From Mycobacterium paraense (GTDB lineage Bacteria; Actinomycetota; Actinomycetes; Mycobacteriales; Mycobacteriaceae): 64,000 nucleotides of DNA. A program made the position numbers and the translations under genes. Positions 1 to 9,438 of the stretch are shown here, in pieces. The stretch lies in assembly GCF_002101815.1 (NCBI RefSeq), contig NZ_LQPM01000008.1, positions 1-64,000 of the forward strand. The letters run 5' to 3'. Under the pieces are notes generated by a model. The model was not told the origin of the DNA. It ran no database searches and was given only the letters and a program-made list of their open reading frames with translations. Within the stretch, counting starts at the first letter, position 1. Every line of letters starts with the position of its first letter.

Positions 1-170
1 CCGGTCGGCCCGACACCCGGCGGCTCACCCGTACCCCGGGCGAACACCACCTGGACGTCCGGGCATTGGGCGGAGGCGAAGGGGATGGCGGGCGCGAGGA
101 CCGAGGCGCTGAGCCCGGCCGCCGCGACCGCCGCGGAACCAAGGAAACGAGGGAGTTGACGTGCGATCAT
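1..170 (-). CDS. Cutinase-family secreted esterase, 5' end only
   Basis: Only the first 56 codons are in the window; the gene runs off the left edge. The reading frame from ATG at 170 starts MIARQLPRFLG, continues with an alanine-rich hydrophobic signal peptide ending near ASA, and then reads CPDVQVVFARGTGEPPG. That Cys-Pro-Asp start followed by FARGT-E is the mature N-terminus of mycobacterial cutinase-like proteins (CULPs), serine esterases exported to the envelope. The catalytic Ser, Asp and His lie outside the window. It is divergent from the SDR gene at 388. The exact paralogue cannot be told from this fragment. Confidence 0.8.
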   Translation of the reverse strand, partial: MIARQLPRFLGSAAVAAAGLSASVLAPAIPFASAQCPDVQVVFARGTGEPPGVGPT

Positions 171-387
171 GCCGCAATTGTGCCCATGTGAACCGTCGAC
201 TAAACAGAGATTTTTCTGACAAATGTTTCAGAGTCGTAAATTGGCCCGCCGGCTCACTTCGCGACGGCCCGGACCGGGCGATATGCGGGCCAAGGGGCGG
301 GCCCGTAGCCCGGTGTGGTCTGCTAGCTGTAGCCCGAGTCGAGGCGCGTGGTCAAGCCAGAGCCGCACCCTCGGCACGCAATTCGGA
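171..387. other. Intergenic region between divergent cutinase and SDR genes
   Basis: This stretch of about 217 bases should carry promoters for both flanking genes. No convincing -10/-35 pair or operator could be fixed. Readable frames across it do not resemble a protein. Confidence 0.4.
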
Positions 388-1314
388 GTGAATGCGGCAG
401 CGAACGTGAACGTGAACGTGATAGCACAGCCCTTCCAGCGAGTCCTGGCGGCGGCCACCGACCGAGTGGCCAACCCGGCGCGGGTCTCGGACCCCGACAA
501 GCTGCGCGAGACCGTATCGGGCAAGACGGTATTGGTGACGGGCGCGTCCTATGGAATCGGCGAGGCGACGGCCCGCACGATGGCCGCCGCCGGAGCGACG
601 GTGCTCGTCGTCGCGCGGTCGGCGGACAAGCTGGAGGATCTCGCGGCGGCGATCAACGCCGGCGGCGGCCGGGCCATCGCCTTTCCGACCGACCTCACCG
701 ACGAGGCCGCCGTCAGCGCGCTCGCCAAGCAGATCACCGAGGACCACGGCCCGCTCGACATCGTGGTGAGCAACGCCGGCAAGTCGTTGCGCCGGTCGCT
801 GCACGACCAGTACGACCGCCCGCACGATTTTCAGCGCACCATCGACATCAACTACCTGGGGCCGATTTGGCTGCTGCTCGGGTTGTTACCGGCCATGCGG
901 GAGCGCGGTTCCGGGCACATCGTGAACGTCTCGAGCGTCGGGGTGCGCGTGGCCCCCGGGCCGCAGTGGGGCGCCTACCAGGCGTCCAAGGGTGCGTTCG
1001 ACCGCTGGCTGCGCAGCGTGGCGCCGGAGTTGCACGTCGACGGCGTGGACGTCACGTCGGTTTACTTCGCGCTGGTCCGCACCCGCATGATCGCACCCAC
1101 GCCGGTGCTGGGCCGGCTACCCGGCATGTCTCCGGACGAAGCGGCCGACGCCATCGCCAAGGCGGTCATCGAGCGGCCCCGCACCAACGAACCCCCCTGG
1201 GTGTGGCCGGCCGAGCTGGCGTCGGTGCTGCTGGCCGGGCCCGCCGAACGCGCGGCCCGGTTGTGGCACCGCCGATTCTTCGCGAATTCCGATGCGCGCG
1301 AGGGCGCCTCGTGA
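388..1314 (+). CDS. Short-chain dehydrogenase/reductase (SDR)
   Basis: A 308-residue classical SDR, probably an NAD(P)-dependent alcohol/ketone oxidoreductase. The nucleotide-binding motif is TGASYGIGEA, followed by SNAGKS and the active-site Ser (VNVSSV) with Tyr-x3-Lys in GAYQASKGAF. The start is uncertain: GTG 388 is the first plausible one, but in-frame GTG codons at 406, 412 and 418 follow. That stretch is a tandem triplicate of AACGTG and would encode a Val-Asn run. The C-terminal tail after about residue 250 is typical of SDRs involved in lipid metabolism. Its stop overlaps the GTG of the next gene (GTGA), so the two are probably co-translated and act on the same acyl substrate. Substrate unknown. 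Confidence 0.85.
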   Translation: MNAAANVNVNVIAQPFQRVLAAATDRVANPARVSDPDKLRETVSGKTVLVTGASYGIGEATARTMAAAGATVLVVARSADKLEDLAAAINAGGGRAIAFPTDLTDEAAVSALAKQITEDHGPLDIVVSNAGKSLRRSLHDQYDRPHDFQRTIDINYLGPIWLLLGLLPAMRERGSGHIVNVSSVGVRVAPGPQWGAYQASKGAFDRWLRSVAPELHVDGVDVTSVYFALVRTRMIAPTPVLGRLPGMSPDEAADAIAKAVIERPRTNEPPWVWPAELASVLLAGPAERAARLWHRRFFANSDAREGAS

Positions 1315-2894
1315 CCGGGTTCGCCTCCCAAGAGGGGGTGGTCGCCACCGCGGCGCGGGCGCTGCTGCGGTCCGGACTGCTGGGCCCGCCCTCCCCGGCC
1401 GCGGTGGTACGGGTGATCCGCGAGGCGCGGCGCGGCGGCACGAATCCCTACACGCTGTTGGGCGTCACGGCGGCTCGGTGGCCAGACCGGGCGGCCATCG
1501 TCGACGACGACGGCGCCCTGACCTATCGGGAGCTGCGCTCGCAAGCCGAAGCGCTCGCCCGGGTGCTCTCCGACGGCGGCGAGGGACCCGGCCGGGCGGT
1601 CGGGGTCATGTGCCGCAACGGGCGGGGGTTCGTCAAGGCGTTCTTCGCGATAGCCCTCGTCGGCGCCGACGTCGTGCTGGTGAATACGGACTTCCGCACC
1701 GATGCGCTCGCCGCCGCGCTGAGCAGCCACCGGATCACCACGATCGTCGCCGACGACGAGTTCGCCGAGCGGGCGCGCGCCGCCCAGGGATCGGTCACCC
1801 TGCTCGATCCGGCCACGGTCGAGACGGGCGACGAGCGACCGCGGCCCCCGGTCGCCGCCCCGGGCCGGATCGTACTGCTCACGTCGGGCACCACAGGCAA
1901 GCCCAAGGGCGTGCCCCGCACCCCGCAGCTGCGTTCGGCAGTGGGCGTCTGGGTCACGATCCTCGACCGCACCGGGCTGCGAACCGGCTCGCGAATCTCG
2001 GTGGCGATGCCCATGTTTCACGGGCTGGGCCTCGGCATGCTCATGCTGACGGTGGCCCTGGGCGGGACCGTGCTGACGAATCGCCACTTCGACGCCGAGG
2101 CCGCGCTGGCGCAGGCGTCGCTGCACCGCGCCGACGCGTTCACCGCGGTGCCGGTGGTGTTGGCGCGCATCCTGGACCTGCCGGAGCGGGTTCGGGCGCG
2201 AAACCCGTTGCCCTACCTGCGCGTCGCGCTGTCCAGCGGAGACCGACTGGATCCCACCCTCGGGCAGCGGTTCATGGATGCCTACGGCGACATCCTCTAT
2301 AACGGCTACGGCTCCACCGAAGTCGGCATCGGTGCGTTGGCGACGCCGGCCGACCTGCGGGAGGCCCCCGAGACCGTCGGAAAACCGGTCGCCGGCTGCC
2401 CGGTGCGCATCTTCGACAAAAACGACCGGCCCGTCGGGCCGCGCGTCACCGGACGCATCTTCGTCGGCGGCGAGCTGGCGAGCGAGGGCTACACGGAGGG
2501 CTCGGGAGAGGCCAAGGCCGTCGTCGAGAACATGACCAGCACGGGCGACATGGGCTACTTCGACAACGCCGGACGGCTCTTCATCGTCGGGCGCGAGGAC
2601 GACATGATCATCTCCGGGGGAGAGAACGTCTACCCGCGGGCGGTGGAGAACGCGCTCGCCGAGCACCCCGACGTCGCCGACAACGCGGTCATCGGCGTTG
2701 CCGACGAGCGGTTCGGTCATCGACTGGCCGCGTTCGTGGTCGCGCGGCCGGGACGCAGCCTCGACCCATCGGCGCTGCGGGATTACCTGCAGGGCAGGGT
2801 GTCCCGCTTCGAGCAGCCCCGCGACATCAACATCGTCGACACCATCCCGCGCAACCCGGCCGGCAAGGTGGTGCGCAAGGAGCTATCGACCTGA
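1311..2894 (+). CDS. Acyl-CoA synthetase / AMP-dependent ligase (FadD type)
   Basis: A 527-residue ANL-superfamily enzyme that activates a carboxylic acid with ATP and loads it onto CoA. Visible motifs are the P-loop LLTSGTTGKPKGV, the adenine motif YNGYGSTEVG, the hinge-region TGDMGYFD and the C-terminal catalytic Lys in PAGKVVRKEL. GTG 1311 is chosen because it overlaps the SDR stop by 4 bases and gives a normal family length. Longer in-frame extensions upstream run through the SDR gene and are not real. It converges on ctpI with a 12-base overlap of the 3' ends. Chain-length preference cannot be read from sequence. Confidence 0.9.
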   Translation: MTGFASQEGVVATAARALLRSGLLGPPSPAAVVRVIREARRGGTNPYTLLGVTAARWPDRAAIVDDDGALTYRELRSQAEALARVLSDGGEGPGRAVGVMCRNGRGFVKAFFAIALVGADVVLVNTDFRTDALAAALSSHRITTIVADDEFAERARAAQGSVTLLDPATVETGDERPRPPVAAPGRIVLLTSGTTGKPKGVPRTPQLRSAVGVWVTILDRTGLRTGSRISVAMPMFHGLGLGMLMLTVALGGTVLTNRHFDAEAALAQASLHRADAFTAVPVVLARILDLPERVRARNPLPYLRVALSSGDRLDPTLGQRFMDAYGDILYNGYGSTEVGIGALATPADLREAPETVGKPVAGCPVRIFDKNDRPVGPRVTGRIFVGGELASEGYTEGSGEAKAVVENMTSTGDMGYFDNAGRLFIVGREDDMIISGGENVYPRAVENALAEHPDVADNAVIGVADERFGHRLAAFVVARPGRSLDPSALRDYLQGRVSRFEQPRDINIVDTIPRNPAGKVVRKELST

Positions 2895-5800
2895 GCCCGC
2901 CCACGCCTCGAGCTGCTTGGGTTCGAGCGCGGCGACCCGCTTGGCCAGCCAATTGGGCGCCAGCACCGACACCGCGGTGGTGCCGGCCGTCGCGCCGATC
3001 ACGCCGGACCAGGCGACGGGGCCCAGCGGAGTGCAGCCGAAGAACTGGCTGACGCCGGGGGTCTGCACGATGGCGACCAGGACGCCGGCGCTGCCCAGCG
3101 CCGTGGCGATGACCAGCGGGCTGTGGCGCCGCGTCAGCAGGGTCTGCGCGAGCTGCGTGGTGACCAGCGCGGTGAGACCCATTGTCGCCGTGCGGCGTTC
3201 GGTGCCCGGGGTCCAACGGCCGATGGCCCAGGCGGCCGTCGCTCCGGCGGCGGTGACGGCGCCGCGGGTGACGATCTGGCGCATGAGGGGCGCGTCGAGG
3301 GACGGCGAGGGTTCGGACAGCGCCGCGAGCTGGAAGGCGCGCTGCAATTCCTCGGCGTCGCGGTCCGCGAGCTCCTCGTCCTCCTCGGGCTGCGGGTACT
3401 GCGGGGTAACGGCGACCGCGAGCGCGGGAAACATGTCGGTGAGCAGGTTCACCAACAGCAGCTGGCGCGTGCCCACCGGTGCGCGACCGGTCCCCAGCGC
3501 GGTGCCGATGATGGTGAAGAGCACCTCCCCCACGTTGCCGCCGACCAGAATGCTGACGGCATCCTTCACGCCGCCCCACATCCCGCGGCCCTCGACCAGC
3601 GCGTCGATCAGCACGCCGAGGTCGTTGTCGGTCAAGACGATATCGGCGGCGCCCCGCGCGGCCGACGAACCGCGACCGCTCACGCCGATGCCCACGTCGG
3701 CCATCCGGATCGCGGCGGCATCGTTGGCCCCGTCGCCGACCATCGCGACCGCCTGCCCGCTGTGCTGCAGCGCCGCGACGATCTGCACCTTCTGCTCCGG
3801 GCTGACCCGCGCGAAGACCTGGACGTCGGCGGCGAGCTTGGCCCGGGCGTCCTCGTCGAGGGCGGTGAGCTCGGCGCCGGTGATCTCGCGCGCGTCCGAC
3901 GGCAGGCCGAGCTGGCGGGCGATCGCGCGGGCCGTCACCGGGTGGTCGCCGGTGATCAGCACCACCCGGCGACCGGCGTCGACCAGGGTCTCGATCAGGG
4001 GTCGCGCCGACGCCCGCGCGGTGTCCGCCAGGCCGACGTAGCCGACCAGTTCCAAGTCGTGCGCGGCGGCGTCGACGTTGTCGGCGTCGGTGTCCTCCTC
4101 GGTGGTCCCGCCGTCCCAGCGGCGCTGCGCCACGGCCAGCACCCGCAGGCCCTGTTCGGCCAGGCGCGTCACCAACGACTCCGCGTGGTCCTGGTCGGCG
4201 TCCGCATCGGCGAACCGGCAGCGCGGCAAGATCTGCTCGGGTGCCCCCTTGACCATCAACATCGGTCCCGCCGAGTTCGCGCTGCCGATCGAGGCGGAGT
4301 AGCCGCGGCTGGATTCGAACGGCACCTCCGCGAGGACCGTCCATTCCGGATCGCCGTGTCCGTCACGGGAATTGGCGGCCGTCAGGATGGCCTCGTCGGT
4401 GGCGTGCGCGTGGCCCTGCCCGTTGTGCGGCTGGGTGCACGCCCTCGCGGCGACGCGCAGCACCTCGGCGGCCTGTGGGTCGTCGGCCTCGGGCAGCGGG
4501 CCCCGCACGCTGGTCCCGCGCGGCACCGCGGAAACGACGCGCAGGTGGTTCTCGGTGAGCGTCCCTGTCTTGTCGAAACACACCGTCTGGACCCGGCCGA
4601 GCGCCTCGATGGCGCGCGGCGTGCGGACCAGCGCCCCGCGCCGTGACAACCGCTGGGCCGCCGCCAGCTGCGCCAGGGTGGCCACCAACGGCAGGCCCTC
4701 GGGAACGGCGGCCACGGCGATGGCGACGCCGTCGGCGACCGCTTGCCGCAGCGACCCGCGGTGCGCCAGCGCCAGCCCGGTGACCGCGGCGCCGCCGGCC
4801 AGGGTCAGCGGAAGCACCTTGCTGGTCAGTTCCCGCAACCGGGCCTGGACGCCCGCGGCCGACTCGACATCGGCGATCGCCGTCAGCGCCCGCTGCGCGG
4901 CGGTGCCGGCCCCGGTGGCGACGACGATCGCCCGGGCGCGCCCGGCGACGATGGTGCTGCCCTCGAACAGCATGCTGGCCCGGTCGGAGTCGGCGGCGGC
5001 GACGGGCTCGACCTGCTTGTCGACCGGCAGCGACTCGCCCGTGAGGAAGGACTCGTCGACCTCGAGGTCCTCGGCCACCAGCAGTCGTGCGTCCGCCGGG
5101 ACCACTTCCGGCGCGGCGAGGTCAATGATTTCGCCCGGGCGCAGCGATTTCGCGCTCACCGTGACGGTTCGCTCGGTCGTGCGCGCCGCCTCGAGCCGGC
5201 GGTGCGCCGTCGCCACGGTGGGCAGCACGACGCGGCGCGCGTGCTTTTCCTGCTCGGCGAACAGCTCGGCCACCGCGGCCTCGGCGCGCAACCGCTGCAC
5301 CCCGCCGGCGATGGCGTTGGCGGTCATCACGCCGGCCACCAGCAGCGCGTCGACATTGCTGCCGACGATGGCCGACGCCGCCGCCCCCACGGCCAGGATC
5401 GGCGTCAGCGGATCGGCGAGCTCGGCCCGCGTCGCCGACAGCAGCCGCCCGACCCGGGCCGCCGGACCCCGCAGCGGCGAGATGACCGGGTTGTAGGACA
5501 GGTCGTCGAGGACCTGGCGCCAGGGCGCGATTCCGGGTTCGACGGCGAGCGGTCGGGTGCGGCTGGTCAGCCGGGAGTAGACGATCTCGGGGTCCAGGGC
5601 ATGCCAGGCGGTCAGCGGCTGCGGCGTCGGATCGGCCAGCCGCAACACCCTGCTGGCCGAGAAGGTCCCCTGGATCAGCGCGGCCGCGGCCGCGGCATTG
5701 ACCGGGTTGAGCCAGCGCTGCAGGGCGAGCGGATTGGCCGAGCCGGGATCACCGGTCACCAGCAGCAGGCCGGCCAGGGTGCTGCCGCCCTTGGCGAGGC

Positions 5801-7724
5801 GCACCGCGGATTCCGTCGCCTCCCGGGCCACCGGCAGCGCCGACAAGATCCGCACCGCCGCCGCCAGATCGGTGCCGGTGATGATGTCCGCGGTCCACGG
5901 CGTCGCCGCCTGCGGATCGTCGAGGGCCACCCCGACGTCGGCGATGGCCAGCGCCGCCAGCGTGTCCGTCGACGCGAAGTCCCGGTGCAGCGCGGTGATC
6001 AGCAGCACCGGCCCGCGGTCCGTGCGCAGGTCGCGCACCAGCTGCAGCAACGGGGTTCCCGGCGGGTGACTCACCGCGACGCTGGCGGTCAGGTCTTCGG
6101 TGCCGGCGACGTGGCGCAGCACCACCCGCGCCCCCGTCCGGGCGGCGGTCTGCAGCAGCGGGATGGCGAACGGGTCGACCTCCCACCCCACGTCGACGCT
6201 GCCGACGCGTTCGCCGTCGACCACCAGGTCGGCGTGCTCGAGCCCCTGCGCGGGCGTCGCCGCCGGGTCCTGCGCGCGGACCCAGCGCAGGCGCGCCCCG
6301 GTGGCCGGCAGCTCGTCGGGGTCCGGCTCGGGCGCCTCCTCGCCGTGCAGCAGCGCGTCCGCGACCTCGTACACCCGGTCCTCGTCCCAGCCCGGGATGT
6401 CGCCCTGCGCCCGCAACACCGCGCGGTTGTCGCCCCGCAGCGCCGCCCCGTCGATGACGACCACCTTCACGCGATCCATCCGGCGCAACGCGCCGGGGTC
6501 GAGGACGAGTTGCCCGGCGTTGGCCAGCCCGCGGCCCAGCACCGCGGCGAACGCCTGCCGGCCCGCGTGGGCGGCTCGCGGCACGCCGGCCAGCAGCGCG
6601 CCGGCCGCGTCCTCGGTGCCGCCGCCGGCCAGCAGCGCGCCGGCCGCGGCGATCAACGAGGCGTTCGCCGCCTGATCGACGTACTCCTCCACCGGCCCGG
6701 CCATCGATCCCTTCGCGGTGTCGATGGCCGCGTCGATGGCGCCGCCGACCACGACGTGGGAAACCTCACCGGCCGCGGCGGCGGCCCAATTGTGCCGGGG
6801 CGCCTGCGTTTTGGGTCCCGCCGAGGAGATGACCGGAACCACCGGGGCTTGCGGCCGCTTCGGGGAGGCCAGCTCGGGCTCGCGCTCGCGCCAGCGCTGC
6901 CGGTGCGCCGACGCCTCGGAGATCTGCAGGCTGCGTTGCGCCAGATCGATCAGGGGCGTCCCCACGGCGTGGGTCAGCCCGTTGGCCAGCGCCGTCGAGG
7001 CGCTCAGCGCGATGTCGGTGCCGACGCGACCCAGCCGCGATTCCAGCACGGCCACCACCCGCGGCTGATGGTTGAGCAGGGCGGCCGCGGCGCGCGCGCT
7101 GCGCGGCGCGACGGGCAACCGGCCGAGCCAGCCGGTGACCGCCGCACCGATCGCCGCGACGTCCATCGCGGCCGCGGTCATCGGGACCAGGATCGCCAGC
7201 GGGTTGCCCGGGTCGGCGAACGGCGCGGTCCGGGGTGCCGACTTCGGACCCGTCAGATTCAGATCGGCGGCGACGTGACACACCGTGTCCTGCACCTCGT
7301 CGAGCACCGCGTCGCTGTCGGTCTCGCTTTCGAGTTCGACCACGAGCCGGCCGAGCGCGCCCTCGATGTGGGCGGCGGCCACTCCGGGAATCCGGCGAAC
7401 CGGCTCCTCCACCACCGCCGCGTGTTCGTGCCAGCGGGGGAAAGGCAGCAGCGGATCGAGGTCGAAATGCACCCGCCGCCCGCTTCGCCAGCGCACCGGC
7501 GGGGTGACGTCGCGGGAGCCGTCGGATTCGGAGCCGACGCCGATTGCCCGGCCCGTCGTGTGGGCCATCGACTGAACCACCGGGCCGGCCAGTTCCACCA
7601 CCGGGCTGGCCAGCATCTGCACCGCCCCCGCGGCACCGGCCGCGGTGGAGACGCCGGCCCGCACCACCTGCGCGGCCCCGCCGGTCACACCAGCGACGAC
7701 GCTGGCCACGCCCGGAATCTTCAC
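2883..7724 (-). CDS. ctpI: P-type cation-transporting ATPase CtpI
   Basis: A giant P-type ATPase of about 1613 residues, matching the length of M. tuberculosis CtpI (Rv0107c, about 1632). The first 600-700 residues are a long extension with no obvious motif. The catalytic core follows: TGES actuator loop near residue 900, the phosphorylated Asp in CFDKTGTLT near 1050, a KGAPEQ nucleotide-domain motif, and MVGDGANDAAA near 1330, then C-terminal membrane segments. The transported ion is not established for the family. A GTG at 7739 is also possible, but GTG 7724 has an AAGG ribosome site about 8 bases upstream, so I chose it. No linked regulator is visible. Confidence 0.93.
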   Translation of the reverse strand: MKIPGVASVVAGVTGGAAQVVRAGVSTAAGAAGAVQMLASPVVELAGPVVQSMAHTTGRAIGVGSESDGSRDVTPPVRWRSGRRVHFDLDPLLPFPRWHEHAAVVEEPVRRIPGVAAAHIEGALGRLVVELESETDSDAVLDEVQDTVCHVAADLNLTGPKSAPRTAPFADPGNPLAILVPMTAAAMDVAAIGAAVTGWLGRLPVAPRSARAAAALLNHQPRVVAVLESRLGRVGTDIALSASTALANGLTHAVGTPLIDLAQRSLQISEASAHRQRWREREPELASPKRPQAPVVPVISSAGPKTQAPRHNWAAAAAGEVSHVVVGGAIDAAIDTAKGSMAGPVEEYVDQAANASLIAAAGALLAGGGTEDAAGALLAGVPRAAHAGRQAFAAVLGRGLANAGQLVLDPGALRRMDRVKVVVIDGAALRGDNRAVLRAQGDIPGWDEDRVYEVADALLHGEEAPEPDPDELPATGARLRWVRAQDPAATPAQGLEHADLVVDGERVGSVDVGWEVDPFAIPLLQTAARTGARVVLRHVAGTEDLTASVAVSHPPGTPLLQLVRDLRTDRGPVLLITALHRDFASTDTLAALAIADVGVALDDPQAATPWTADIITGTDLAAAVRILSALPVAREATESAVRLAKGGSTLAGLLLVTGDPGSANPLALQRWLNPVNAAAAAALIQGTFSASRVLRLADPTPQPLTAWHALDPEIVYSRLTSRTRPLAVEPGIAPWRQVLDDLSYNPVISPLRGPAARVGRLLSATRAELADPLTPILAVGAAASAIVGSNVDALLVAGVMTANAIAGGVQRLRAEAAVAELFAEQEKHARRVVLPTVATAHRRLEAARTTERTVTVSAKSLRPGEIIDLAAPEVVPADARLLVAEDLEVDESFLTGESLPVDKQVEPVAAADSDRASMLFEGSTIVAGRARAIVVATGAGTAAQRALTAIADVESAAGVQARLRELTSKVLPLTLAGGAAVTGLALAHRGSLRQAVADGVAIAVAAVPEGLPLVATLAQLAAAQRLSRRGALVRTPRAIEALGRVQTVCFDKTGTLTENHLRVVSAVPRGTSVRGPLPEADDPQAAEVLRVAARACTQPHNGQGHAHATDEAILTAANSRDGHGDPEWTVLAEVPFESSRGYSASIGSANSAGPMLMVKGAPEQILPRCRFADADADQDHAESLVTRLAEQGLRVLAVAQRRWDGGTTEEDTDADNVDAAAHDLELVGYVGLADTARASARPLIETLVDAGRRVVLITGDHPVTARAIARQLGLPSDAREITGAELTALDEDARAKLAADVQVFARVSPEQKVQIVAALQHSGQAVAMVGDGANDAAAIRMADVGIGVSGRGSSAARGAADIVLTDNDLGVLIDALVEGRGMWGGVKDAVSILVGGNVGEVLFTIIGTALGTGRAPVGTRQLLLVNLLTDMFPALAVAVTPQYPQPEEDEELADRDAEELQRAFQLAALSEPSPSLDAPLMRQIVTRGAVTAAGATAAWAIGRWTPGTERRTATMGLTALVTTQLAQTLLTRRHSPLVIATALGSAGVLVAIVQTPGVSQFFGCTPLGPVAWSGVIGATAGTTAVSVLAPNWLAKRVAALEPKQLEAWAGSGR

Positions 7725-8322
7725 TCCGTCACCCTTCACCTACGTCTACCGCGCCTAATGATCCTGGCGCGTCACGGGCCTGTCCACAGCTGGGCTGCGT
7801 GGACGGCGCTCGATGACGCCGACGAGTGCGGCGCGTCATGATTCGCTCGGTTACCAGGGGGTGCAAATCGCTTCCTCGCAGAGAGGTTACCGGCTTGGAG
7901 CCCGGCCAAACCTGGCAGAACGATCGGGCCTCGAGAGGCGCCGGAGCGGTGCGACGGCGGACCGGCGTCGAGCCGGTCCGCAGCAACGACGGACTTCGCC
8001 TGCGACAATCGCACCGATCCCTCCATCGCCGCCTGAGCTCCCGACCGCTCGCGGCCGGATTCTGTTGGCGGAGGCGCTATTTCGAGCACGCGCCAACGGC
8101 GCATCGACGGCCCGGCCGAGCTGCGTTGGGGCGGAATCAATTAGCGCGCGCTCGCGGCGCCGGCCATTGCGATCAGCCTGATTCACAACGCTGTTTTGCG
8201 CGCGGTCGATCGATACCATCGGACCGTCGAAAGCCTGCCTCCAGCTAACCCGGCCGCGAAAGCGCGTTAGTCAGCGGTGATCGGCGACTTCTACGAGCCC
8301 GGTGATGGAGATGGAGGCGGCG
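7725..8322. other. Long divergent intergenic region (ctpI / sulfate-binding protein)
   Basis: About 600 bases without a convincing gene. Reading frames of 60-140 codons on both strands are Arg/Pro-rich, lack ribosome sites and look like high-GC noise. The region contains a nested inverted-repeat structure at 7947-8016 (listed separately) and must hold the promoters of both flanking genes. No match to a known riboswitch consensus was recognised. Confidence 0.5.
7947..8016. other. Candidate structured RNA element (nested inverted repeats)
   Basis: An outer 8-bp stem (CGGTGCGA at 7947-7954 with TCGCACCG at 8009-8016) encloses a perfect 10-bp hairpin (GCGGACCGGC at 7957-7966, loop GTCGA, GCCGGTCCGC at 7972-7981). 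About 27 unpaired or weakly paired bases remain. It could fold in a transcript from either strand: about 220 bases before ctpI, or about 300 before the sulfate operon. High GC makes chance pairing common, so this is only a candidate. Confidence 0.3.
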
Positions 8323-9438
8323 ATGACAGAGCCCCGGCAGGCGGCGGCGCCTCGGCGCAAACTGCGATTCCGCGTTCCCTGGCTCAACATCGTCGGTGTC
8401 CTCGCCATCGTCCTCGCGGCGGGCCTCATCACGGTGAAGAACCTGCAGGGCCACGCGTCGCCGAACCAGATTCTCAATGTCTCCTATGACCCCACCCGGG
8501 AGCTCTACGCGGCGCTCGACAAGTCCTTCGTCGAGCAGTTCCGCCGGCAGACGGGCGTCACGGTGGAAATCAAGCAATCGCACGGCGGTTCGGGGCGGCA
8601 GGCCGGCGACGTCATCGAGGGCAAGCAGAAGGCCAGCGTGGTCTCGCTCGCGTTGGTCAGTGACGTCGACGCGCTGCGCAAGCGCGGCCTGATCGCCCCC
8701 GACTGGCAGAAGCGCCTGCCGAACAACTCGATCCCCTACACGTCGACCATCGTCTTCGTCGTCCATCGGGGAAACCCGAAGGCAATCCACGACTGGCCAG
8801 ACCTGGTCAAGGACGGCGTCGCGATCGTGTCGCCCAACCCGCGCACGTCGGGCAACGGCAAGTTGAGCATCCTGGCGGCCTGGGGTTCGGTGACCACGCG
8901 CGGCGGCACCGAGGCCCAAGCGTCCGACTTCGTCAGGTCCCTGGTGCACCACGTCGCCGTCGCCGACTCCGGCGCGCGCGGCGCCGCCATCAGCTTCGCC
9001 GTCGAGAAAATCGGCGACGTCCATCTGACGTGGGAGAACGAAGCCCTGCGCGAGGTCGCCGAAAACCGGGACGAACTCGAGATCGTCTACCCGCCGATCA
9101 GCATCCGGGCCGAACCGGCCGTCGCCTGGGTCGACGCCAACGTCACCGACAAGCGGACCGCGTCCTACGCCAAGGCGTACCTGGAATACCTCTACAGCGA
9201 TGCGGCGCAGGAGACCATCGCCCAGCTGGGCTACCGGCCGGTGAAACCGGAGATCCTGGCCAGGCACGCCGACAAATTGCCCGACATCAAGCTCTTCCCG
9301 ATCGGCGCGATCGCCGGCGACTGGAACGACGCGCGCCAAAAGTTCTTCGGCGACAACGGCATCTACGACACGGTCTCGGGACCGGCCCAGGCCAGGGCCG
9401 TGTCGGCACACTCGCGGCGAAAGGCCAAGCGGCCATGA
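8323..9438 (+). CDS. Sulfate/thiosulfate-type substrate-binding protein, membrane-anchored
   Basis: A 371-residue periplasmic-binding-type protein of the Sbp/CysP sulfate family. Supporting features are [20 protein letters not shown] near the start of the mature domain, [14 protein letters not shown], the [10 protein letters not shown] anion-binding loop, AWGS, and GYRPVKPE near the C-terminus. The N-terminus has a basic stretch and one hydrophobic segment (about residues 22-40) but no lipobox, so it is probably anchored by an uncleaved helix or secreted. ATG 8323 has GGAGG at ideal spacing. Its stop overlaps the next gene (ATGA). That partner is a SulP transporter, not an ABC permease, which is unusual for this family. 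Confidence 0.88.
   Translation: MTEPRQAAAPRRKLRFRVPWLNIVGVLAIVLAAGLITVKNLQGHASPNQILNVSYDPTRELYAALDKSFVEQFRRQTGVTVEIKQSHGGSGRQAGDVIEGKQKASVVSLALVSDVDALRKRGLIAPDWQKRLPNNSIPYTSTIVFVVHRGNPKAIHDWPDLVKDGVAIVSPNPRTSGNGKLSILAAWGSVTTRGGTEAQASDFVRSLVHHVAVADSGARGAAISFAVEKIGDVHLTWENEALREVAENRDELEIVYPPISIRAEPAVAWVDANVTDKRTASYAKAYLEYLYSDAAQETIAQLGYRPVKPEILARHADKLPDIKLFPIGAIAGDWNDARQKFFGDNGIYDTVSGPAQARAVSAHSRRKAKRP

Noticed and set aside
348-1310. Apparent N-terminal extension of the acyl-CoA ligase through the SDR gene
   Set aside because: The extension is Arg-rich noise out of frame with the SDR. The GTGA overlap at 1311 gives a normal family start.
4743-7841. Open frame of over 1000 codons on the strand opposite ctpI
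   Set aside because: It is a high-GC shadow of ctpI: Arg/Gly/Gln-rich, no ribosome site, no domain motif, while ctpI has all P-type ATPase motifs.
7740-8016. Possible known riboswitch (ydaO, SAM or yybP type) upstream of ctpI or the sulfate operon
   Set aside because: Stems are present, but none of the conserved loop sequences of these classes could be found. It is kept only as an unclassified structured candidate.
7826-8248. 140-codon open frame in the ctpI/sulfate intergenic region
   Set aside because: It is Arg/Ser-rich without hydrophobic core or ribosome site, and overlapping frames of similar quality exist on both strands.
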